A DNA stretch of 14,430 nt from Porphyromonadaceae bacterium UBA4277 (GTDB lineage Bacteria > Bacteroidota > Bacteroidia > Bacteroidales > Muribaculaceae), in the NCBI GenBank assembly GCA_002395965.1, contig DGVT01000047.1:7086-21515 (forward strand), read 5' to 3'. The first letter of the stretch is position 1; each line of letters begins with the position of its first letter. Below, in pieces: positions 7,394-13,224 of the stretch. Below the pieces are notes generated by a model. It did no database searches and was not told where the DNA came from. It worked only from the letters and a program-made list of their open reading frames with translations. Both the position numbers and the translations under genes were made by a program.

Positions 7394-8095
7394 ATGGCAA
7401 AAACGAAAAGTCGTCAGAAAAAGTTCGATACCCGTATCGACTTCACTCCTATGGTTGACATGAACATGCTTCTGATCACCTTCTTCATGCTGTGTACGAC
7501 AATGATCAAGAGCCAGACGCTCCAAATCGCATTGCCTACCAACGAGAAGGTCGAGCAAGAGCAGCAGAACAAAGTAAAGCAGAGCGAGGCTGTGACCATC
7601 ATCATCGACGGCAAACTCGATGACAAGGGACTCTCGAAGCCCGACGAGGGTATGCTTTACTACTTCGACGGTATGCCACCCTCGGGTGAAGAACTCAAAA
7701 ACCTGGCCACGGCCAACCCCATGAAGCAGGTTGAGTTCGGAAACAAGACCGGAGGCGCATTACCCGCTATTCGTGAGATCTTGCGCGAGCGTAACAAAGA
7801 CGTCGTCAAGAAAATCGAAGAGCTTAAAAAAGACTGGAAAGAGATGAAATTCTCTAAGAATGAAGAGCAAAACGACTCTATCTACCAGGTGAAAGCTCGC
7901 GAAATTCGTAACGACTCTACGCTCAAGCGCCCTGTTGTGATTATCAAGGCTACTCCTAATGCAAGCTATGCCCACGTGGTGAGCGTGCTCGACGAAATGC
8001 AGATCAACAGCATCAGCCGTTACCAGATCGACCGCATCAATCAGGTGGACTCGGCTATGATGATTCTGCTTCAGGGTCAGGACGTGGCTAAGTAA
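7394..8095 (+). CDS. exbD: ExbD-family transport protein, second copy (enlarged periplasmic domain)
   Basis: Second ExbD, 233 residues, with the same plan as its neighbour: basic N-terminus, DTRIDFTPMVDMNMLLITF with the essential aspartate equivalent at Asp22, one membrane helix (about 22-38), and a C-terminal periplasmic domain (180-226, PVVIIKATPNASYAHVVSVLDEMQ). A different, lysine/glutamate-rich helical insertion occupies about 85-172. Two unlike ExbD proteins beside one ExbB is a recurrent Bacteroidetes arrangement; a heteromeric ExbD dimer within the ExbB pentamer is a natural inference but is not shown by the sequence. The two ExbDs differ so much in the insert that recent duplication is unlikely. 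tonB follows after 44 nt. Confidence 0.9.
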   Translation: MAKTKSRQKKFDTRIDFTPMVDMNMLLITFFMLCTTMIKSQTLQIALPTNEKVEQEQQNKVKQSEAVTIIIDGKLDDKGLSKPDEGMLYYFDGMPPSGEELKNLATANPMKQVEFGNKTGGALPAIREILRERNKDVVKKIEELKKDWKEMKFSKNEEQNDSIYQVKAREIRNDSTLKRPVVIIKATPNASYAHVVSVLDEMQINSISRYQIDRINQVDSAMMILLQGQDVAK

Positions 8096-8139
8096 AGTGT
8101 GGTGAATAGATTTATAAACTTATAAAACGGATTAAGATT

Positions 8140-9006
8140 ATGCCAAAAGATGTAGATCTTTCATCGCGTGAATGGTGCGACCTTGTGTTTGAAGGCAAAA
8201 ATAAGGACTTCGGTGCTTATGATTTGCGCACCACATCGGTCAAGCGTCACAATAAGGCTGTGCTTTATACTTTAATTGGTGCTATTCTGGTAGTGGCTGC
8301 CGCAATCTCTATCGCTAAGGTGAACGAGTATCTGGCCGAACGCCGACTTGCAGAGGAAGCACAACAAGACGAAGTGCTCATCGACATGAGCGAGAACGAA
8401 GAACCCGAAGAAGAACAGCAAGAACGTCTCGAACAGCCCAAACCCGAGGTGCTGCCCGAGGAGGTGCTGAACACTGTGAAGGTGACTGAGCTCCGCATCG
8501 TTGAGGACGAAAAAGTTAAAGCCGAAGACGAGATTAAGACTCAAGACGAACTGAAAGAAACCCAGACAGCGTTCGGTCAAAAGGATAACGACAAGGGTAC
8601 CGAAGACCGTAACGTGACGCGCACACTGCGCGACGAGATCGTTGTTGAAAAGAAAGAACCTGAGAAGAAAGTTGAGAAGGAAGAAGTGTTCAGAAGCGTT
8701 GAGCAGATGCCTACCTTCCCCGGTGGCGATGCCGCACTGATGAAGTATCTGAGCTCTCACATCCAGTATCCTCAGAATGCTGCCGACAACAACGTCCAGG
8801 GTAAGGTTATCGTGCAATTCGTCGTTACCAAGACCGGTAAGGTGGGTGACGTGAAGGTTGTCCGCTCGGTTGACAAAGACCTCGACCGCGAAGCTGTGCG
8901 CGTGTGCAAATCACTGCCTAACTTCGTTCCCGGACGTCAGAACGGTCAGCCGGTGAGTGTGTGGTACACACTGCCTGTGACCTTCAAGCTCCAAGGTGTA
9001 AACTAA
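8140..9006 (+). CDS. tonB: TonB energy transducer
   Basis: TonB spans the periplasm and delivers energy from ExbB/ExbD to outer-membrane TonB-dependent receptors, including SusC-type glycan importers in this phylum. Of 288 residues, the cytoplasmic N-terminus holds the Bacteroidetes signature FEGKNKDFGAYDLR (17-30). A single membrane helix covers about 40-59. A very acidic Glu/Lys/Gln linker (about 75-185) replaces the Pro-Lys repeats of enterobacterial TonB. The C-terminal TonB domain begins near 190 with MPTFPGGDAALMKYL, then has YP at 210-211, GKVIVQFVVTKTGKVGDVKVVRS (221-243) and VWYTLPVTFKL (274-284). Last gene of the operon, followed by an intrinsic terminator. Which receptors it serves cannot be told from here. 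Confidence 0.93.
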   Translation: MPKDVDLSSREWCDLVFEGKNKDFGAYDLRTTSVKRHNKAVLYTLIGAILVVAAAISIAKVNEYLAERRLAEEAQQDEVLIDMSENEEPEEEQQERLEQPKPEVLPEEVLNTVKVTELRIVEDEKVKAEDEIKTQDELKETQTAFGQKDNDKGTEDRNVTRTLRDEIVVEKKEPEKKVEKEEVFRSVEQMPTFPGGDAALMKYLSSHIQYPQNAADNNVQGKVIVQFVVTKTGKVGDVKVVRSVDKDLDREAVRVCKSLPNFVPGRQNGQPVSVWYTLPVTFKLQGVN

Positions 9007-9061
9007 AAAATCATGATTCGGTAGTAACCGAAACTTGAATTAAATAGCTAAACCTCATATT

Positions 9062-9097
9062 GAGGGTGTGTCATAATTTTTGGCACACCCTCTTTTT
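9062..9097 (+). terminator. Intrinsic terminator after tonB
   Basis: GAGGGTGTG (9062-9070) pairs perfectly with CACACCCTC (9084-9092). The stem extends inward by T-G, C-G and A-T pairs to 12 bp with a 7-nt loop, and is followed immediately by TTTTT (9093-9097). It lies about 55 nt after the tonB stop. Confidence 0.9.
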
Positions 9098-9179
9098 ATA
9101 GAAACTTTTGCTATCTGTTGATATTCAATACAATAATAGCAGCAGTAAAATGATGGGCTTACTTTTTTATGGGCGAATT

Positions 9180-9297
9180 TCAGCCGAAGGCTGACCTATG
9201 AGTAACCCCCTTTAGCACTTGTGGAACGAGCGATAGCGAGCGGAACAAGTGCCAAAGGGGGGTATTGAAACCACTCTTTACTGTCGCTGAAGGCGAC
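9180..9297. repeat. Cluster of dispersed-type palindromes
   Basis: Three inverted repeats follow one another. (1) TCAGCC (9180-9185), loop GAA, GGCTGA (9189-9194). (2) A large one: CCCCCTTTAGCACTTGT (9206-9222) pairs with 9245-9261 with a single A-C mismatch, around a 22-nt loop that itself contains GAGCGATAGCGAGC. (3) GTCGC (9283-9287) with GCGAC (9293-9297). There is no U-tract after any of them, so they are not terminators. The form suggests repetitive intergenic elements; dispersal in the genome is inferred, not seen. Confidence 0.65.
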
Positions 9298-9446
9298 CCC
9301 TTTGTTTTATCGGACAATAATCGTTTTGATAAAAAACTCTCGCTCGGCAATTCTTTGCTCTCGCTTAACCGCTTTTTTCGCACGACTGCCAAGTCTAACG
9401 ACTTGCCAACTGATTCAGTTTTAGCGGACAGTAATAGTATGAAATA
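9298..9446. other. Spacer between palindromes and regulator promoter
   Basis: This stretch is open in more than one frame on both strands, and the plus frame runs into the regulator gene. However, a full promoter lies at its end, the translated residues show no signal peptide or family pattern, and composition is repeat-like (repeated CGCT/CTCG, AACGACT and TCGTT words). I read it as noncoding repeat-derived DNA. Confidence 0.4.
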
Positions 9447-9478
9447 TTTGCATTTTATGGCAAAATGTATTAATTTTG
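9447..9478 (+). promoter_or_regulatory. Promoter of the TPR-HTH regulator, with dyad in the spacer
   Basis: TTTG (9447-9450), 20-nt spacer, TAATTTTG (9471-9478): exact Bacteroidetes consensus. Transcription should start near 9485, about 23 nt before the ATG at 9508. The spacer holds a perfect inverted repeat CATTTT-ATGGC-AAAATG (9451-9467), a possible operator. This promoter shows that the 81 codons in frame upstream of 9508 are not translated from this transcript. Confidence 0.65.
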
Positions 9479-9507
9479 TGGGGTGGAATGTCACATTTCA
9501 TTCATCT

Positions 9508-11352
9508 ATGCGACGGTTGGTTTACATATTGCTCTTGATGATGGCGGCGGGCACCGTGGCCTGCCAGCGCACGCCGGGCGAGGCCGAGCGGCAGCTCATC
9601 TACATCGACTCGCTCATTGCCGACGCGCCCGACAGTGCGCTCACACTGCTGGCCGCTCTCAGCCCATCGCCCAACCCTCAGCCAGCCGGCACCTCTGGGG
9701 CCTCTGGGACTTCTGGGGCCTTTGGGACTTCTGAGGCCTCTGGGGCCTCTGGTGACAGCTCCCCCTCTAAGTTAGAGGGGGCAAGGGGGAGTGTGTCAGA
9801 ATCAGTGGGAGCGCGCGACAGCTCCCCCTCTAAGTTAGAGGGGGCAAGGGGGAGTGTGTCAGCGAGCGATGAAGCCTCCCCAGTGCGCATGACGGCGGGC
9901 GAGCGTGCCTACCACGCGCTGCTCACGGCGCAGGCCATGTATAAGGCCTACATTCCTGCCACCACCGACTCGGTGATCAACGTGGCCTGGGACTACTACG
10001 GCCACTTAGGGATGTTCGCGTCGGCCACCGACCGCCAGCGCCGCGTGCGCGCCATGCTCTACAAGGGCACCACCGCCGAGGAACTCGGCCACCCCGACAG
10101 CGCCATGTACTGGTACAAGCGCACCGAGCTCGAAGCCGCCCCCGACGACCAAAAGATCAGAGCATATTCTATGTTTCGCCAAGCATCGCTATTTCAAGCG
10201 CAATACGATTTGCCTACAGCTATAGCAAGATTCAAAACCGCAACAGATGCATTTATGCAATGTAATGATAGCATATATGCTATTTATTGTATAGAGGAAT
10301 TATCTGCAATATATCGTCTAATAGATGTCGATTCAGCCTTGCTGTATATTAACAAAGGTATTTCACTTGCAAAAAAATTCAAGCTCAATGATGAATATTA
10401 TACGCAATTAACTACATTGGCTGGTTTATATTTAAGTACTAATGTCACTCAGTCTGTCGAAGTAGCCAGAAAAGTATTGAATAATTCTTCCAACCCAATA
10501 AACATTTTCAAGTGTTGTCATATTGCCAGTGAGGCTTTTTGCATTAGAGGTAATATTGATTCAGCAGAATTTTATATAAATTTATCTCCCAAACCAACAA
10601 ATGCAATTGATTCCGTAATACATTTTCAAGCATTGTCTCATTTGGAAGAATTAAAACAATCAATGCCAGAATCCAAGAATTCGATAGCGGTAAGTGACAG
10701 TATCGCGGAGAATTTAATAATAAAATCTCATAAATCCTCAATACGCAATTCAGAATATGAGGTAATTAATGAGTATAATAATGAAGCACTGTTTAAATCA
10801 AAATTAGTTAAATCCTTATTATTGATTACTATTATACTAATACTTTTATCGTGCTTTTTTATATATAGGTATAAGCAGCAAAGAACTGCAAGTTTAATAT
10901 CTTCGCTGAGAAACGATTTCAGCCGTCATTTAAGAGACATTGAAGAGCAAAAGTATGAATTGGCGTCAAATCATATTTATTTGCTTAAATCAATTGAATC
11001 AAAACTAAACAACAATAAGAATAAATCAATTATATCTGAAATTTTCGATTCAGAACGTGAGAATCCTGTTTGGGATGCGTTAAGAACTCATGCCGACACA
11101 TCCTGCAACGGAATAATTACGCATATTGAAAAGACTTATCCGACATTAAGCAAAAAGGACATACAACTTATTATTTTATGCTGTTGCGGTTTTTCAGATA
11201 AATCTATTATGTCCATATTAGATTATACCAATCAAAAAAGCGTTTATAACCGTAAAAGATTATTGCCGTCTGAGAAAATGAATTCAGACTTATCTTTGAC
11301 TCAGTTTATAGAGAAATACTTAGAAAACCAAGTCAAACGAAATGTTAACTAA
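9508..11352 (+). CDS. Predicted transmembrane TPR lipoprotein with C-terminal LuxR-like HTH (mosaic gene)
   Basis: The product is 614 residues from the ATG at 9508, and it looks like a one-piece membrane sensor-regulator. MRRLVYILLLMMAAGTVAC is a signal peptide with a lipobox-like end (Cys19). Residues 60-118 are a low-complexity linker made of Gly/Ser/Thr repeats and two SPSKLEGARGSVS copies. TPR-like helical pairs occupy about 175-340. One membrane span is at about 434-454, then a coiled-coil stretch, then an HTH-like end (about 543-586: YPTLSKKDIQLIILCCCGFSDKSIMSIL...) and LTQFIEKYL. Inferred topology is periplasmic TPR sensor and cytoplasmic DNA-binding end. GC falls from 45/60 at 10021-10080 to 17/60 at 10381-10440 (my counts), so the gene is a composite. 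The reading frame is intact across the change. The ligand and target are unknown; the neighbouring secreted protein is a candidate target. The HTH is divergent, so DNA binding is not certain. Confidence 0.72.
   Translation: MRRLVYILLLMMAAGTVACQRTPGEAERQLIYIDSLIADAPDSALTLLAALSPSPNPQPAGTSGASGTSGAFGTSEASGASGDSSPSKLEGARGSVSESVGARDSSPSKLEGARGSVSASDEASPVRMTAGERAYHALLTAQAMYKAYIPATTDSVINVAWDYYGHLGMFASATDRQRRVRAMLYKGTTAEELGHPDSAMYWYKRTELEAAPDDQKIRAYSMFRQASLFQAQYDLPTAIARFKTATDAFMQCNDSIYAIYCIEELSAIYRLIDVDSALLYINKGISLAKKFKLNDEYYTQLTTLAGLYLSTNVTQSVEVARKVLNNSSNPINIFKCCHIASEAFCIRGNIDSAEFYINLSPKPTNAIDSVIHFQALSHLEELKQSMPESKNSIAVSDSIAENLIIKSHKSSIRNSEYEVINEYNNEALFKSKLVKSLLLITIILILLSCFFIYRYKQQRTASLISSLRNDFSRHLRDIEEQKYELASNHIYLLKSIESKLNNNKNKSIISEIFDSERENPVWDALRTHADTSCNGIITHIEKTYPTLSKKDIQLIILCCCGFSDKSIMSILDYTNQKSVYNRKRLLPSEKMNSDLSLTQFIEKYLENQVKRNVN
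9691..9753 (+). repeat. 18-bp tandem repeat in the regulator linker
   Basis: Three and a half imperfect 18-bp units (9691-9708, 9709-9726, 9727-9744, half unit to 9753), built on ACTTCTGGGGCCTCTGGG. They encode a Thr/Ala-Ser-Gly repeat. The unit length is a multiple of three, so copy-number change would keep the frame. Confidence 0.8.
9754..9862 (+). repeat. Two identical 46-bp palindrome-bearing direct repeats inside the regulator gene
   Basis: Copies at 9754-9799 and 9817-9862 are identical by eye, 63 bp apart start to start, so each period adds 21 codons in frame. Each contains the near-perfect palindrome CCCCCTCTAA-G-TTAGAGGGGG, then CAAGGGGGAG, which can pair alternatively with CTCCCCCT at the 5' end. 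The 17-bp spacer differs from the repeat. This looks like an intergenic palindromic element that has entered a coding region. Confidence 0.85.
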
Positions 11353-11425
11353 TATTAAATGCCATAAGATTTACTTAAGTCGTTGATAATCAGTATTAGT
11401 TGTGTGAAAAGAATGCCATTATTTT

Positions 11426-11473
11426 TTTGGTTTACAATGTAATTAAGTAGTAATTTTGCTAAAAAATTACTAC
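11426..11473 (+). promoter_or_regulatory. Promoter of the small secreted protein, overlapped by a perfect 11-bp inverted repeat
   Basis: TTTG (11426-11429), 21-nt spacer, TAATTTTG (11451-11458) match the phylum consensus. GTAGTAATTTT (11447-11457) is the exact inverse complement of AAAATTACTAC (11463-11473), with loop GCTAA. The dyad therefore covers the -7 box and the expected start of transcription near 11465, only 4 nt before the ATG at 11478. It could be an operator. If transcription started further upstream it could instead be a hairpin at the ribosome entry site. Confidence 0.6.
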
Positions 11474-11477
11474 AACT

Positions 11478-11873
11478 ATGAAGAATTTAATCGCCTTATT
11501 TTTGCTGATATTCGTTTCAGCCCAGAACACAAGTTTATTTGCTCAAGAAATTGCAAATGGCAAACCATCACGTGATGTTGTCATATTAAATGGCACACAT
11601 CAACCCCAACACTTGTATAATATCAACGAGCCGGTGGCGATGTATTGCAGTGACACCGATGTGTTGGAAATCACTTTCGACAGTTATTGGTATTCGCATT
11701 ACACTATCAACCTGGAAGGACCTTATGCCGTGGTTGACTATTTTGCCAACAGCCCCACGGTGTATCTGCCCGTGGCTAACATGGGCGATGTGGTGGACAT
11801 CTACATCGAAAGTGAGGACTGCGGCTCATATTATGGTGTGCTCGACAAGACCGCATTCACATCAATGGAATAA
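11478..11873 (+). CDS. Small secreted protein, possibly DUF3244-like Ig fold
   Basis: A 131-residue product. Residues 1-22 are a signal peptide ending SLFAQ, so the mature protein of about 109 residues is exported. The rest is predicted beta-rich, with alternating hydrophobic strands: VLEITFDSYWYSHYTINLEG, SPTVYLPVANMGDVVDIYIES and CGSYYGVLDK. This order (short strand, 'TI-x-L', then 'V-x-L-P', then 'D-x-Y-I-x-S...YYG') recalls the small Ig-like secreted proteins of Bacteroidetes (DUF3244 type), but I cannot confirm the family. It lies 125 nt downstream of the TPR-HTH regulator with its own promoter. The 5' part is AT-rich like the regulator's 3' end, and the body from about 11625 is richer in GC. 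Function unknown. Confidence 0.7.
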   Translation: MKNLIALFLLIFVSAQNTSLFAQEIANGKPSRDVVILNGTHQPQHLYNINEPVAMYCSDTDVLEITFDSYWYSHYTINLEGPYAVVDYFANSPTVYLPVANMGDVVDIYIESEDCGSYYGVLDKTAFTSME

Positions 11874-12021
11874 GACAAATTGCTGACAAACACCATTGAG
11901 CCCCAAAAGCGCCTTGCCGCTGCACACCATTTTATTATAATGTGGGAGGGCACACCCGCAAAACTGTTTGTTTACGAGTCGAGGCTGTGCCCACTTGACT
12001 CAAACTAAAAACATTACTACA

Positions 12022-12090
12022 ATGAAAAAGATTACATTTTTTGCAGCATTGGTTTGTTGCGCTGTCATGAGTGTTAACGCTCTGTTGTAG
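12022..12090 (+). pseudogene. Orphan signal peptide ORF (22 codons), likely truncated secreted-protein gene
   Basis: ATG at 12022 opens MKKITFFAALVCCAVMSVNALL and stops at TAG 12088-12090. It is a textbook Bacteroidetes signal peptide (KK, hydrophobic core, small residues near the end) with no mature protein behind it, preceded by an AT-rich ACTACA leader of the usual kind. The sequence after the stop shows no continuation in any frame and contains a new promoter 39 nt on. The simplest reading is a gene truncated by deletion. A short leader peptide is possible but less likely. Confidence 0.5.
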
Positions 12091-12128
12091 CAAAAAAATA
12101 CGATAAGAGAATAAATTTATGACGATTT

Positions 12129-12160
12129 TTTGTAAAAACCACAAAAACTGTTTAACTTTG
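12129..12160 (+). promoter_or_regulatory. Bacteroidetes-type promoter upstream of the dockerin-like protein gene
   Basis: TTTG (12129-12132), exactly 20 nt, TAACTTTG (12153-12160) followed by C, matching the full consensus. It predicts a start near 12167 and a leader of about 197 nt to the ATG at 12364. Confidence 0.6.
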
Positions 12161-12363
12161 CAAGTGATATTGGCTTTTTGCTTGTTTTTGAATATGAGTC
12201 ATTGTTTCTGAAATATTTCTAACATTTTGAAATGTCTGGTAGCTGAAAAGTTGATACTTATCATATGTTCTACCATACTTTGTTAGGAGTAAATGAAATA
12301 ACTTGTTGGTTTATCTATTATTAAATTTCAGTAAATGTTGTAAAACTTAAAAATGCGGAAATC
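12161..12363 (+). other. AT-rich leader region of the dockerin-like gene
   Basis: About 200 nt without an ORF of note. It is T-rich on the plus strand, with no recognisable riboswitch, strong hairpin or SD. CTTAAAAATGCGGAAATC precedes the ATG at 12364; the earlier ATG in it (12353) is in another frame. I see nothing else here. Confidence 0.3.
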
Positions 12364-13095
12364 ATGAATAGAAAGATTATTACATTATTATTTACAATGG
12401 CTATAACAGTAGCCTTTACCGCTCGTACTGTTGCCGGCAATTATTTTCCAACCGGAATGACTTGGAAAGAGGTGTTAGCAGAGCCCGGTTATGCACAATT
12501 GGATACGACCTATTCATTTTTGTATGAGATAGGAGGGGATACTATTGTAAATGGTTTCACATGTAAGAGCGTTTTACTAAACAAAGCTCCCCTCAAACGC
12601 TGGATTCACGAAGATGGTAGCAAGGTGTGGCTCTTGACAGAAGATTACCCCGAGCCGATTATGATCTACGACTTTGACTGGCATGGAGAAAATCCCGCTT
12701 ATTGTGAGTATCTTATAGGTGAAAACTCATTAACTAAAGAACGTGATTATATAGATCCATTCGACATACAAAACACCTGGCTCGGCGGCTTGCAGATGGA
12801 GTATATAATTAAAGATAGTGGGGCTATAATTAAGGACATAGGCCGGGTTTCGGAATTATATAGAGACTGCTGTTTGTTAGGGTATAATATAGAAGAACCC
12901 ATTCTGCCTGGATTGATCTATTCTAAGGTATTATGGATAGTTCGTGATGGTAAAGAGGTTTTCCGGTCTGAAAACGCCGAAGAGTGGATTACCGATATCC
13001 CTACTGATGGTTATTCAACCTATGACCTGAACGGTGACGGACTGGTTGACGTTGATGACGTGAACGCGCTGATCAACTACATCCTCAGTAAGTAA
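12364..13095 (+). CDS. Secreted protein with single C-terminal dockerin-like EF-hand repeat
   Basis: The product has 243 residues with a signal peptide at 1-25 (cleavage about AG/N). The body contains GDTIVNGFTCKSV (59-71) and WIHEDGSKVWLL...IMIYDFDWHGEN (80-110). This 'GDT-x-(I/V)-N-G ... E-(D/E)-G-x-K-V ... Y-D-F' pattern recurs in uncharacterised exported Bacteroidales proteins. The C-terminus, residues 221-243 (DLNGDGLVDVDDVNALINYILSK), is one dockerin type I-like unit: calcium loop D-N-D-G-V-D-D followed by a helix. A complete dockerin has two such units, so this is a half module. The last 80 nt are richer in GC than the AT-rich body. The cohesin-like neighbour 129 nt downstream suggests a partnership, but that is inference. 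Catalytic function unknown. Confidence 0.75.
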   Translation: MNRKIITLLFTMAITVAFTARTVAGNYFPTGMTWKEVLAEPGYAQLDTTYSFLYEIGGDTIVNGFTCKSVLLNKAPLKRWIHEDGSKVWLLTEDYPEPIMIYDFDWHGENPAYCEYLIGENSLTKERDYIDPFDIQNTWLGGLQMEYIIKDSGAIIKDIGRVSELYRDCCLLGYNIEEPILPGLIYSKVLWIVRDGKEVFRSENAEEWITDIPTDGYSTYDLNGDGLVDVDDVNALINYILSK

Positions 13096-13224
13096 AAACT
13101 TACTGAATAATGTGCGAGGCCGCGGCTGAGCTGAATTTATATTTCCGGCAGGCAGGCGGCTATGGATTCAAAAAAACGAAAACACACAATAATCTGAATT
13201 ATTAACGATTAAAACAGAAAAATT

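Noticed and set aside
9206..9261. Second terminator after tonB
   Set aside because: The stem has a 22-nt loop and is not followed by a T-run; a clean terminator already exists at 9062-9097.
9180..9494. 104-codon minus-strand ORF over the repeat region
   Set aside because: It is built from the palindromes and the regulator promoter, shows no family pattern, and probably reflects open frames in repeat DNA.
9265..9507. 81 extra N-terminal codons of the TPR-HTH regulator
   Set aside because: The region contains a complete promoter and repeat-like DNA, and the ATG at 9508 opens a lipoprotein signal peptide.
9678..9890. Antisense ORF of Glu/Ala/Pro repeats opposite the regulator linker
   Set aside because: It is the mirror of the in-frame repeats in the sense gene, with no start context or promoter.
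12284..12300. SD-like TTAGGAG followed by an ATG at 12293 (about 70 nt upstream of the dockerin-like gene)
   Set aside because: The ATG at 12293 reads into an early stop and shows no signal peptide, so it does not mark a gene.
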